Source of the DNA: Mycobacterium syngnathidarum
GTDB taxonomy: Bacteria > Actinomycetota > Actinomycetes > Mycobacteriales > Mycobacteriaceae
NCBI RefSeq assembly: GCF_001942625.1
Contig: NZ_MLCL01000024.1
Location: 1 to 64,000 of the forward strand
DNA: 64,000 nt
Reading direction: 5' to 3'
Shown piece after piece: positions 37,496 through 46,055 of the stretch. The notes beneath the pieces were generated by a model. It was not told where the DNA came from and did not search any database. It was given only the letters and a program-made list of their open reading frames with translations. Within the stretch, counting starts at the first letter, position 1; every line of letters starts with the position of its first letter. A program made the translations under genes and the position numbers.

Positions 37496-38107
37496 ATGTT
37501 TGCGCGTTCGGTAGTGAATTTGGTGGGGGCGGCAGCGATGCTGGGCGCACTCGGGGCGTTGTTGATGCCCCTGGCCTTGAACGCCGTGGATCGCACCGGT
37601 CAACCCATCGCATGCGGTAACGGAGCGCGGCCGGACTACCGCGTCGCCGCCCAGCAGGACCAGCTCAACCTCGATCAGCACACCTTGGCCGGGCCGGGAT
37701 TCATGGCCAGCGATTACGTCGAGCAATGTTCGGCGATGGTCGGCACGCGGCGTTCGGCGGTCTTTTCGGTGGCGGGCGCCGGCAGCGCGCTCCTGCTCGC
37801 GGGATGTGCCGGGCCGCTCATCGCCCGGTCGATCCGCTTACGCCACGGCCGGCAGACTGAGCACCCCGGCGCGGCGGAACCGGTTCGCAATCAGCCGCAC
37901 CATGCCGGGGTGGGTGCCGAGTGGCTCACTGACGATGTCGGCGCCGGATTCACGCAGCCGGTCCTGGAAAAGCCCGTCGGCGAGCAGGTAGGACGCCACA
38001 GCTATGCGGCGATGGCCGCGGCTGCGTTGCGCGGCGACGGCTTCGGCAACGCTCGGCGCTCCGGTCGCGGCGAAGGCCATTTCTACGCGATCGCCGGTCA
38101 CCGCTGA
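37496..38107 (+). CDS. Membrane protein whose reading frame runs into the antisense of cbiX
   Basis: A 203-residue reading. The first 120 residues look genuine: a signal-anchor (SVVNLVGAAAMLGALGALLM), a polar middle with two Cys, and a second hydrophobic helix (VFSVAGAGSALLLAGCAGPL, about residues 88-107) followed by IARSIRLRHGR. The last 90 residues are entirely antisense to the CbiX-like gene and have no recognisable character. The real protein probably consists of the first part, with the stop lost or displaced. Function unknown. Confidence 0.55.
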   Translation: MFARSVVNLVGAAAMLGALGALLMPLALNAVDRTGQPIACGNGARPDYRVAAQQDQLNLDQHTLAGPGFMASDYVEQCSAMVGTRRSAVFSVAGAGSALLLAGCAGPLIARSIRLRHGRQTEHPGAAEPVRNQPHHAGVGAEWLTDDVGAGFTQPVLEKPVGEQVGRHSYAAMAAAALRGDGFGNARRSGRGEGHFYAIAGHR

Positions 38108-38533
38108 CAGCAGCGCCGCGGTGCGACGAAGGTCGGACTGCGCGCCGCGGTCCGAGGTGCCGGCTGCCGCCAATATCACCGAATCGCCCGGACGCCAGCC
38201 TGATTCGATGAGGCGATCGGCCAGCACCCGGATCGTCCCTTGACATGGGCCCAGCGGCGCGGTGACGGTGACGGCCGGGTGCCCGCTGGCCGCCACATGG
38301 GTGGGCACGTCGACGCGGACGTGGTACCCGGCAGCCAGGAATGCCGGCACCACCACCGCCGGGCAGTCCGTCGGCAACGATGCGAGGACCTCGCTCGGGG
38401 GCGGGCCCACCACGTCGACGAACGAGACGTGCACGGGCCGGCCCAGTACGTCGGACACCCGTGCGGCGAGATCGCCGATCATCGCCACCCCGCCGGGCTT
38501 GCGGGTTCCGTGGGCGACCAGAACGAGGCTCAT
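37838..38533 (-). CDS. CbiX/SirB-type sirohydrochlorin chelatase
   Basis: A 231-residue protein of the CbiX/SirB chelatase family, which inserts Fe or Co into sirohydrochlorin. The N-terminal motif SLVLVAHGTRKPGG (residues 2-15) holds the metal-binding His; a second half repeats the fold (VILAAAGTSDRGAQSD). It corresponds to Rv0259c. NirB needs siroheme, so its job is probably Fe insertion for siroheme. Its start overlaps the end of the HemD-like gene by four bases. The 3' end is overlapped on the other strand by about 270 bases. Confidence 0.87.
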   Translation of the reverse strand: MSLVLVAHGTRKPGGVAMIGDLAARVSDVLGRPVHVSFVDVVGPPPSEVLASLPTDCPAVVVPAFLAAGYHVRVDVPTHVAASGHPAVTVTAPLGPCQGTIRVLADRLIESGWRPGDSVILAAAGTSDRGAQSDLRRTAALLSAVTGDRVEMAFAATGAPSVAEAVAAQRSRGHRRIAVASYLLADGLFQDRLRESGADIVSEPLGTHPGMVRLIANRFRRAGVLSLPAVA

Positions 38534-39681
38534 TGTGCCCGCACCATCTCGCCGTCGTCGACAGCGAGCCGATAGCCCCGTTTGACGACCGTCGACACGA
38601 TGCTCTTGTCTCCCAACGCAGTACGAAGCCTCAACACCGCGGTCTCCACGGCGTGGGTGTCGGTGCCGGTGCCGGGCAATGCGCTCAGCAGATCGAACCG
38701 GGACACCACCGCGCCCGGACGGTGTGCCAGGGCCCGGATGGTCGCCATACCGGCAGGGGACAACGACTTGACCGCGCCGTCCACCAGAACGCAGGTGCCC
38801 CGGATCTCGAGCGTGTGCCCGGCGACCCGCACGGTCCGCGCCTGCAGCAGCGGCAGCTCATCGGTGATGTGACGGGCCAAGGCGCCCAACCGCATTCGTT
38901 CCGGTGCCGAGGTCGGGACACCGAGCCGGACCAGTGGTCGTGCGGTAACCGGGCCGACACACATGGCGTGGACGTCGGTGCGCAGTGCAGCGAGCACCCG
39001 GTCGGCGATATCCATCTCGGTGGCGCGCATCAGCACCGAGGCCACTGCCATCGCCGAGGTGAAACTGACTGCGTCAAAACGTCGTTCGGCGATTCCGGCG
39101 ACCATCTGGTCGAACTCGCCGTCCCGCGGCGCGGGATGCCAGCGGTACACCCGGATCGGCACCACCTCGGCGCCCGCGGCGCGCAGCTCGTCGAGAAACT
39201 CGGGGAACGGATCCCATTCGTCGGTGGCCCCGTGGAGTTGCACGGCGATGCGCTGTCCGGCGACGCCCTGCTCGATGAGGTAGCGCAACACTTCCCGGGA
39301 GGATTCCGATTCCGGTGACCATTCCTCGGGCAGGCCCGCGGCCCGCAACGCCCCCGTGGCCTTCGGGCCACGGGAGACGATGCGGGCGTTGCTCAGGGCG
39401 TCGGTGAGCTCGGCGGCCAGCCCCCAGCCGTCCGCCGCGGCGAACCAGCCGCGAAAGCCGATACCGGTGGTCGCCACCACGATGTCCGGTGGGACGCCGA
39501 TCAGCGACGCGGTGTGGGCGCGCAACTGTTCGTCGTCGGGCAGCGGAACCATCGTGATGGCGGCCGCACTGGTCACCGTGGCGCCACGCCTGGTCAGCAG
39601 TGCGCTCAGCTCATCGGCACGTCGGGCGGAGGTCACCGCCACACGAAAACCGGTGAGCGGTGCCCAGTCGGGCTCGTTCAT
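38530..39681 (-). CDS. Uroporphyrinogen-III synthase/winged-helix fusion (Rv0260c type)
   Basis: A 383-residue two-domain protein. Residues about 1-255 are HemD-like (FRVAVTSARRADELSALL, VVATTGIGFRGWF, VSFTSAMAVASVL). Residues about 270-375 are an OmpR-type trans_reg_C winged helix (VLVDGAVKSLSPAGMATIRAL, then VETAVLRLRTALGDKS and VVKRGYRLAVDD). It may be a tetrapyrrole enzyme, or a regulator that senses a tetrapyrrole. An in-frame TTG at 39711 close after the narK stop is an alternative start. Context with cbiX and nirB suggests siroheme or nitrite control. Confidence 0.85.
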   Translation of the reverse strand: MNEPDWAPLTGFRVAVTSARRADELSALLTRRGATVTSAAAITMVPLPDDEQLRAHTASLIGVPPDIVVATTGIGFRGWFAAADGWGLAAELTDALSNARIVSRGPKATGALRAAGLPEEWSPESESSREVLRYLIEQGVAGQRIAVQLHGATDEWDPFPEFLDELRAAGAEVVPIRVYRWHPAPRDGEFDQMVAGIAERRFDAVSFTSAMAVASVLMRATEMDIADRVLAALRTDVHAMCVGPVTARPLVRLGVPTSAPERMRLGALARHITDELPLLQARTVRVAGHTLEIRGTCVLVDGAVKSLSPAGMATIRALAHRPGAVVSRFDLLSALPGTGTDTHAVETAVLRLRTALGDKSIVSTVVKRGYRLAVDDGEMVRAQ

Positions 39682-39715
39682 ATGTCCAGTAGAGGCATCG
39701 CTTGTTTCCAAGTGA

Positions 39716-41131
39716 TTAACCGGCCATTGCCGAGGCGTGTCGGTCTACCGGGGCTGATGTGACTGCCGTCGCAGCCGGGCGCCGGACGTAACGGAACCAG
39801 GTGCATGCCGAGGCCAGCACGTAGAAGGCCAGGAAGATGCAGAACGCGGCGGTGGCCGATCCGCTGGACAGGTAGGACTGCCGCAGCGCCATGTTGATGC
39901 CGAATCCGCCCAGGGCGCCGATGGCGCCGGCGAAGCCGATCAGGGCACCGGACATCGACCGCGACCAGTGCTGGCGGTCGTCTTCGCTCATGTCCAGAGA
40001 GTGGCTGCGGGCCTCGAAGATGGATGGGATCATCTTGTAGACCGAGCCGTTGCCGAGGCCGCTGAGCAGGAACAGGGCGACGAATCCGATGACGTAGCCG
40101 GCCATCATGAGGCTGTTCGCGGCAGCGGCGGTGTGATCGTCGATCATGCTGATGGCGACCAGCAGGCCGGCGGCCAGGATCATGCCGCCGAACACCGCGA
40201 GGGTCACCCGCCCGCCGCCGATGCGGTCGGCGAGCTTGCCGCCGTACACACGGGACACCGAGCCCAGCAGCGGGCCGATGAAGGCGATCTGTGCGGCGTG
40301 CAACGAGGCCTGCGCCGCGGTCTGGCCGCCGGCGGCGAAGTTGATCTGCAGCACTTGGCCGAAGGCGAACGAGAACCCGATGAACGAGCCGAAGGTGCCG
40401 ATGTAGAGCAACGAGATCACCCAGGTATCGCGTTCTGACAGAATGGCTTTCATCGCGCCCAGGTCGATCTTGTGTTGTTCGAGGTTGTCCATGTACAACG
40501 CCGCGCCGATGCCGGCGACGGCCAGTGCCACCAGGTAGACCGCGCACACCCAGTACGGGGCGCGGTTACCCGCGGTGGCGATGACCAGCAGACCGACCAG
40601 CTGGATCATCGGGACGCCGATGTTGCCGCCGCCGGCGTTGAGGCCCAGCGCCCAGCCCTTGAGACGTTGCGGGTAGAAGGCGTTGATGTTGGTCATCGAC
40701 GAGGCGAAGTTGCCACCGCCGAAGCCGGCCAGGGCCGCGCAGATCAGATATGGCCACAGTGGCAGGCCCGGATTGGCCAGCAGCGCGATGGTTCCCACCG
40801 TGGGGATCAACAGCACGAAGGCCGAGAACACTGTCCAGTTGCGACCGCCGAACGTGGCGGTGGCCAGCGTGTAGGGAATTCGCAGGCAGGCACCTACCAG
40901 GGTGGCGGTGGCACCCAGCAGGAACTTGTCCCCGGCGGAGAAGCCGTATACGGCTTCGGGCATGAACAGGACCATGACCGACCAGATCGACCAGACGGAG
41001 AAGCCGACGTGCTCGGCGAACACCGACCAGATCAGATTCCGTCGCGCGATGTATTTGTTTCCGGCCTCCCAGGCCACGGTGTCCTCGGGATCCCAATTGG
41101 CTATGCGATTCGACTTCAGCAGAGTGGGCAT
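39716..41131 (-). CDS. narK3: Nitrate/nitrite transporter NarK type
   Basis: A 471-residue MFS transporter with 12 membrane helices. The two nitrate signatures are clear: GFGGGNFASSMTNI (about residues 137-150) and GLGNGSVYKMIPSIF (about 351-365). The homologue at this position in M. tuberculosis is narK3 (Rv0261c). It imports nitrate or exchanges nitrate and nitrite for the NirBD pathway. A TACTTT -10 (41143-41138) stands six bases before the ATG, so the transcript should be leaderless. The HemD-like gene follows in the same direction. Confidence 0.92.
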   Translation of the reverse strand: MPTLLKSNRIANWDPEDTVAWEAGNKYIARRNLIWSVFAEHVGFSVWSIWSVMVLFMPEAVYGFSAGDKFLLGATATLVGACLRIPYTLATATFGGRNWTVFSAFVLLIPTVGTIALLANPGLPLWPYLICAALAGFGGGNFASSMTNINAFYPQRLKGWALGLNAGGGNIGVPMIQLVGLLVIATAGNRAPYWVCAVYLVALAVAGIGAALYMDNLEQHKIDLGAMKAILSERDTWVISLLYIGTFGSFIGFSFAFGQVLQINFAAGGQTAAQASLHAAQIAFIGPLLGSVSRVYGGKLADRIGGGRVTLAVFGGMILAAGLLVAISMIDDHTAAAANSLMMAGYVIGFVALFLLSGLGNGSVYKMIPSIFEARSHSLDMSEDDRQHWSRSMSGALIGFAGAIGALGGFGINMALRQSYLSSGSATAAFCIFLAFYVLASACTWFRYVRRPAATAVTSAPVDRHASAMAG

Positions 41132-41137
41132 GGCGCA

Positions 41138-41143
41138 AAAGTA
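41138..41143 (-). promoter_or_regulatory. narK -10 box, leaderless
   Basis: TACTTT on the minus strand followed by TGCGCC and the ATG at 41131. The spacing is the same as at nirB. Confidence 0.55.
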
Positions 41144-41203
41144 GGAAGCGTTTATTGCAGAGGTGCTCCCGGCGATGACCCGGCCGTGAAATTCCGCTCA
41201 CCC

Positions 41204-41225
41204 GCTCACATGCAGGGATGTGAGC
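41204..41225. terminator. Hairpin between aac and narK
   Basis: GCTCACAT (41204-41211) and ATGTGAGC (41218-41225) are a perfect inverted repeat with a six-base loop, 16 bases past the aac stop. It is best read as a terminator; an operator for narK, about 70 bases upstream of its start, is the alternative. Confidence 0.5.
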
Positions 41226-41240
41226 CTGTGCTTTCGGTGG

Positions 41241-41864
<624 letters not shown>

Positions 41865-41977
41865 CTACCAGCGCTGTGCGCCGGTGTCTGCACGTTGTGG
41901 GCCGCCCAGCGCATCGGCAGAGCGCCCCGGGATCGCAACCCTGACGTAGAAAACGACGACGGGAATGGCGCCTGCGA

Positions 41978-42859
41978 CTAACCCTCGAACGGCTTACGGG
42001 GGTGCGCCCAGCGCAGTCGGACGGTCTGACCGGGCCGGACCTGGCCCAGCTTGTCGATGTCCTCGTCGGTCACCACACCGATCACCGGATAGCCGCCCGT
42101 GACCGGGTGGTCGGGACCGAGGATCACCGGAAAACCGTTGGGCGGTATCTGGATTGCCCCTCGGGTCGCGCCTTCGCTGGGCAGCTGGCGGTCGGGCCAG
42201 CGGTAGTCCAGCGGCATGCCGACCAGACGCATCCCGACCCGGTCGCTGTGGGTGGTCACCAGCCAGTTGGTGCGGATCAGCACGTCGGGGTCGACGAACC
42301 AGTCGTCGCGCGGGCCCGGTACTACGTTGAGTTCCAGCACGTCGTCGCTGATCGAGGCGACCGGGGCCTGGTCGGTCTCGGGCAGGTCGGCGGTGTGCTC
42401 GCCGACCGGCAGGATGTCGCCGGGCCGCAGCGGGGCCGGGCCGATCGCCGACATCACGTCGTAGCTCCGTGAACCCAGTATGGGTTCGATGGCGATGCCA
42501 CCGCGGACCGCTAGGTAGCTGCGCAGCCCTGAGTGCGGCGCCCCCAGCGAGATCACCTCACCCTCGTGGACATGGTGAATGCTGTTGGTGCCGAATGGAA
42601 TTCCATTGACGGACGGGTCGGTGTCGGCGCCGGTGACCGCGACGGTGACGTCACCGCCGACCACCCGCGCCGAGAACCCGCCGAACATCACCTCGACCGT
42701 GGCATGCTCGCCGGGGTTGGCGACCAGTCGGTTGGCCAGCGTGTGGGATCGACGGTCGGCGGCGCCCGATCGGGTGACGCCGAGGTGGGCCATGCCCGGG
42801 CGGCCGAGATCCTCGACCAGCGCCAGCGGTCCGGTGCGCAGCACTTCCAATGTGGTCAT
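41978..42859 (-). CDS. pxpC: 5-oxoprolinase subunit C
   Basis: A 293-residue protein of the CT_A_B (biotin-dependent carboxyltransferase-like) family, starting [21 protein letters not shown]. Conserved parts are [28 protein letters not shown] and [22 protein letters not shown] (two parts). PxpABC hydrolyses 5-oxoproline to glutamate with ATP. It follows pxpB after 17 bases in the same operon. Rv0263c is the homologue. No pxpA gene is present in this window. Confidence 0.9.
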   Translation of the reverse strand: MTTLEVLRTGPLALVEDLGRPGMAHLGVTRSGAADRRSHTLANRLVANPGEHATVEVMFGGFSARVVGGDVTVAVTGADTDPSVNGIPFGTNSIHHVHEGEVISLGAPHSGLRSYLAVRGGIAIEPILGSRSYDVMSAIGPAPLRPGDILPVGEHTADLPETDQAPVASISDDVLELNVVPGPRDDWFVDPDVLIRTNWLVTTHSDRVGMRLVGMPLDYRWPDRQLPSEGATRGAIQIPPNGFPVILGPDHPVTGGYPVIGVVTDEDIDKLGQVRPGQTVRLRWAHPRKPFEG

Positions 42860-42876
42860 GATGTCCTCCTCGCCGA

Positions 42877-43545
42877 CTAGCCGATGGCCCGGAACTGCAC
42901 CCAGGTACCCGGGGTGAGCAGCGCGGGTTCGTCCCGATGAACGTCGAACAGCACCGCGTCGGTGCGCCCGATCAACTGCCAGCCCCCGGGCGACTGCCGC
43001 GGATAGATGCCGCTGAACTCGCCGGCCAGCGCCACCGCCCCGGCCGGGACACTGGTGCGGGGCTCGGCCCGGCGTGGCACGTGGAGTCGCCCGTCACCGC
43101 CCACGAGGTAGGCGAATCCCGGGGCGAAGCCCATGAATCCGACCTGCCACGGGGTGCCGGTGTGCGCCGCGATCACCTGCGCCGGGGTCAGCCCGGTCAG
43201 GGCCGCGACGTCGTCCAGGTCGGCGCCGTCGTAGACCACGTCGATGGTGACGTCCGGTTGGCCGGTGGGGCGGACGGGCGCCGATCCGGGTTGCAGCCGC
43301 AGCTTGCTGAGCCGCTGCCGGGTGGGCGCCTGGTAGCGCGGGTCGGCCAGCTTGATCAAGATCGTGCGCGAGGCGGGCACGATATCGAGCACACCTAGCA
43401 ATTTGGCCGCCGTGAGGGTGGCGGTCCACGCCAAAACATCGGCAGTGCTGTCGAACTCGAGCAGCAGAGCCTGATCCCCGTAGTCGCGGGCGGTGCCTGG
43501 GGTCAGGCTCGGTCCCGCGTCCATCACCTCTGATGTCACACTCAT
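42877..43545 (-). CDS. pxpB: 5-oxoprolinase subunit B
   Basis: A 222-residue protein of the CT_C_D family with the signatures [20 protein letters not shown] (about residues 21-40), [17 protein letters not shown] (about 102) and [13 protein letters not shown] (about 135-147). It is the kinase-like partner of PxpC. Homologue of Rv0264c. Its ATG is preceded by a TAGCTT -10 six bases away, overlapped by a palindrome, so repression by a local regulator is likely. Confidence 0.9.
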   Translation of the reverse strand: MSVTSEVMDAGPSLTPGTARDYGDQALLLEFDSTADVLAWTATLTAAKLLGVLDIVPASRTILIKLADPRYQAPTRQRLSKLRLQPGSAPVRPTGQPDVTIDVVYDGADLDDVAALTGLTPAQVIAAHTGTPWQVGFMGFAPGFAYLVGGDGRLHVPRRAEPRTSVPAGAVALAGEFSGIYPRQSPGGWQLIGRTDAVLFDVHRDEPALLTPGTWVQFRAIG

Positions 43546-43551
43546 GACCTG

Positions 43552-43571
43552 AAGCTACCCGTCGGTAGCTA
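43552..43571 (-). promoter_or_regulatory. pxpB leaderless promoter with overlapping palindrome
   Basis: AGCTACC (43553-43559) and GGTAGCT (43564-43570) are a perfect inverted repeat with a four-base spacer. On the minus strand the downstream arm contains TAGCTT (43557-43552), a -10 box six bases before the pxpB ATG. Binding here would block transcription. It could also act as a terminator for the transporter gene that ends 50 bases away. Confidence 0.6.
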
Positions 43572-43619
43572 AGAATGCTCCAGCTCTATGAACCTTGCCA
43601 GAGGTGCCTTATCGAAGCC

Positions 43620-44306
43620 TCACACGGCGACCTGATATGTGGGCTCACGACGCTTGATCGCGGCGATCACCCGGTAGGTGATCGGCAGCATGATCACCTC
43701 GACCGCGGTCTTGTAGACCCAGCCCAGCGCGGTGTAGGTGACGAAGTCGCCGAAGGTGCTGATGCCGATTGCCCCGGCCGCGATGGCGCAGAAGACCAAG
43801 GTGTCGCCGAGTTGGCCGGCGAACGTGGATCCGATCAGCCGGGCCCACAGGTGCTTTTCCTTGGTCCGTTCTTTGATTGCGACCACGACCCAGGCATTGA
43901 TGGTCTGTCCGACGATGAAGCCGGCCAGGCCGGCCACGATCAGCTGGGTGTAGGCGCCGACGACGTTCTCGAAGTGTTCCTGATTGGTGTAGAAGTCCGC
44001 AGCGGGAAGGTAGATGGTCACCCAGAATGCCAGGGCGGCAAGGGCATTCATCGAGAATCCGAGGAAGATGGCGCGACGGGCAGCCTTGAATCCGTACACC
44101 TCGGAGAGCACGTCGCCGATCACATAGGTGAGTGGGAAGACGATGAAGCCGCCGTCGGTGATGATCGGCCCGAACGCGACCCCTTTGGTGGCGGTGACGT
44201 TGGAGATGATCACCAGTGCGGTGAAGACCGCGACCAGCACCGGATAGTAGGCCGAGCCGACGATGGCGGTGCCGCGGTGCTCGGGGGTCTCCTGGGTGCT
44301 TGTCAC
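43620..44306 (-). CDS. Queuosine precursor transporter-like (YhhQ/Vut_1 family)
   Basis: A 228-residue membrane protein with about six helices. Family markers include VIGDVLSEVYGFKAARRAIFLGF (about residues 63-85), VVAIKERTKEKHLWARLIGSTFAGQLGDTLVF (two parts) and ALGWVYKTAVEVIMLPI. YhhQ-type proteins take up queuosine precursors. In actinobacteria the cargo could be another deazaguanine, so the substrate is inferred only. It ends shortly upstream of pxpB, on the same strand but with a hairpin between. Confidence 0.87.
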   Translation of the reverse strand: MTSTQETPEHRGTAIVGSAYYPVLVAVFTALVIISNVTATKGVAFGPIITDGGFIVFPLTYVIGDVLSEVYGFKAARRAIFLGFSMNALAALAFWVTIYLPAADFYTNQEHFENVVGAYTQLIVAGLAGFIVGQTINAWVVVAIKERTKEKHLWARLIGSTFAGQLGDTLVFCAIAAGAIGISTFGDFVTYTALGWVYKTAVEVIMLPITYRVIAAIKRREPTYQVAV

Positions 44307-44318
44307 CCGGTCATCTTG

Positions 44319-45269
44319 TCAGGTCAGTGCCTGGTGGAGCAGGGGCGGCAGTTGGTCGGCCACCACGGGGTAGGACAGTGGTGACGCGAACGCGATGGCG
44401 CCGGCCAGGTCTTTGGGGGTGAAAACGTGCCGCTTGCGGGTTGTGGCCCGCAGCTCGGCGATCGCCGGATCGGCCAGCAGGGCGTCGCGCTCCTGATCGC
44501 TCTCGGTGGTCCAGATCAGGACGTCGGCGGCGTCGAGTGTCGCGGCGATGTCGGCACGCGGGATCAGGGTGGGGGTCTGGGGCACGGCGAAGCCCATCTG
44601 GGTGAGAAATTCGGTGCGCCATCCGGTGTGTGCCTGCACACTGTCGCGGAACAATGTGCCGCCGAGCAGCAGGGCCTTGTTGCCGGCAAATCCCGGGTTG
44701 TTGGTGGCCACCGTCTTGAACTTGTCGTCCACCCCGGCGATCAGCCCGGTCATCGCGTCGTTCTGGAACAGTGCCTGGCCGATCAGGGTGGCTTGGTCGC
44801 GCCACGGTTCGAAGAACGCGTCGGACCCGGACTGTGCGAGGGTCGGGGCGATCTCGGAGAGCTTGGCGTAGGTGTCGGCGTCGAGACCGGCGTTGGTGGC
44901 CACGATCAGGTCTGGCTTGAGGGCTTCGATCTCGTCGACCTGGATGCCTTCGGCCAGGTTGAGCACGGTGGGCCGGGCGCCGCCGAGTCTCGGTTGGGCC
45001 CAGGGCCAGACCGCGTACGGCTGGTCGCCGAACCACTCCGTCGTGGCGACCGGCACGGAGCCGAGGGCCAGCAGGTCATCCTGTCCGGTGAACCCAGCGC
45101 TGATCACGCGCTGCGGCGGACCCGGGATGTTGGTGTCGCCGAAGAGGTGGCGGACGGTCACCGAACCGTCCTTCCTGACCTCGCCAGGCTTTTGCGTGCT
45201 ACATGCGGCGACCAGGGCCATCGTTGCGGTGACCGTGAAAAACCCTCGCCGTGACCAGGTTGTCGGCAC
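44319..45269 (-). CDS. fecB2: FecB2-like iron-siderophore binding lipoprotein
   Basis: A 316-residue periplasmic binding protein of the FecB/TroA (PF01497) class. The signal is a lipoprotein one with a twin-arginine-like start (WSRRGFFTVTATMALVAAC, lipobox Cys about residue 23). Conserved parts: VISAGFTGQDDLLALGSVPV, and EALKPDLIVATNAG. It corresponds to Rv0265c. It should bind a ferric siderophore or haem and hand it on; no permease or ATPase is adjacent. GTG start at 45269, preceded by TACCCT (45281-45276) and six bases, hence probably leaderless. No clear IdeR box is visible. Confidence 0.87.
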   Translation of the reverse strand: MPTTWSRRGFFTVTATMALVAACSTQKPGEVRKDGSVTVRHLFGDTNIPGPPQRVISAGFTGQDDLLALGSVPVATTEWFGDQPYAVWPWAQPRLGGARPTVLNLAEGIQVDEIEALKPDLIVATNAGLDADTYAKLSEIAPTLAQSGSDAFFEPWRDQATLIGQALFQNDAMTGLIAGVDDKFKTVATNNPGFAGNKALLLGGTLFRDSVQAHTGWRTEFLTQMGFAVPQTPTLIPRADIAATLDAADVLIWTTESDQERDALLADPAIAELRATTRKRHVFTPKDLAGAIAFASPLSYPVVADQLPPLLHQALT

Positions 45270-45394
45270 TTAGCCAGGGTAACGGTTGGCCCGCGTCGAG
45301 GTGCGCACTGCAACGGGACCGATTACTGTCGATTCCGCATATTTGGCGTCCTCGGGATTATTCTCGGCACGTGGGGACCTACTGAGGAGTGGTC

Positions 45395-45691
45395 ATGCGG
45401 AGCATGCGGCGTCCGGCGTTACTGGGTCTGGTTGCTCTGACCGTACCGATCGCGATCGCCACCGCGCCGGCCGCCGCCGCTGATTGTGTCGACGCCGGCG
45501 GTTCCACGGTGTGCGCGCAGGGCGACATCCGCGGTGGGGGGCCCACTCCGCCGAAGGCCGGGCCCTATTACCCGTACCCCTGCGCCAACGACTGGTACTG
45601 CGGCGACTGGGGTTTGGAGATCAACCTCGATCCGGACCGGCCTGACAACGGTGGTGGTGGCGGTGGCGGTTGGCGACCGGGCCGTCGTTGA
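45395..45691 (+). CDS. Small secreted Gly/Pro-rich protein
   Basis: A 98-residue protein with a Sec signal (MRSMRRPALLGLVALTVPIAIA, cleavage after AAA near residue 28). The mature part has four Cys (DCVDAGGSTVCAQGD, YPCANDWYCGDWG), likely two disulfides, and a Gly-rich tail (GGGGGGGWRPGRR). GAGGAG lies five bases before the ATG at 45395. No known function; such proteins are common in mycobacterial cell envelopes. It is 37 bases upstream of the haem-binding protein gene and probably cotranscribed. Confidence 0.72.
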   Translation: MRSMRRPALLGLVALTVPIAIATAPAAAADCVDAGGSTVCAQGDIRGGGPTPPKAGPYYPYPCANDWYCGDWGLEINLDPDRPDNGGGGGGGWRPGRR

Positions 45692-45728
45692 GCCGTAGCC
45701 CAGTTATTCGAGTCATCTAGGAGCCACT

Positions 45729-46046
45729 ATGTTCACCCGTGCGATCGCCGCCGGCGCAATCAGCCTGTCGCTCTTGGCTATTGGTGCGCCCGTTGCCGCG
45801 GCAGAAGAACCGAACTGCACCGCTGCCGACCTGGCCGGGGTGATGGCCGGCGTCCGCGCGGGCACCTCGGCATACCTGTTCACTCACCCCGACGTGAACG
45901 CGTTCTTCACCAGCCTCAAGGGGCAGTCGAACGAGCAGATGGCCGATTCGGTGCGGGTTTATCTCGAGGACAAGCCGCAGATCCGGGCTGAACTGACGGG
46001 GATCCGCCAGCCGGCGATCGATTTCCGCAACCGCTGCGGCGGTTAG
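45729..46046 (+). CDS. Haem-binding haemophore-like secreted protein
   Basis: A 105-residue protein with a Sec signal (MFTRAIAAGAISLSLLAIGA, cleavage after AAA near residue 25). The helical mature domain has Cys residues at both ends (NCTAADLAGVMAGVRAGTSAYL and IDFRNRCGG) and an internal HPDVNAFFTSLKGQ. This is the mycobacterial haem-binding (MHB) family layout, as in Rv0203. Such proteins bind haem outside the cell; His or Tyr ligands (TSAYLFTHPD) are visible. TAGGAG lies six bases before the ATG. Its convergent neighbour is the TetR gene, ten bases away. Confidence 0.82.
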   Translation: MFTRAIAAGAISLSLLAIGAPVAAAEEPNCTAADLAGVMAGVRAGTSAYLFTHPDVNAFFTSLKGQSNEQMADSVRVYLEDKPQIRAELTGIRQPAIDFRNRCGG

Positions 46047-46055
46047 CCTCGACGA

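Noticed and set aside
41204..41225. CRP site upstream of narK
   Set aside because: The half-sites are in the reverse order (TCACAT then ATGTGA), so it does not fit the CRP arrangement; a hairpin after aac is simpler.
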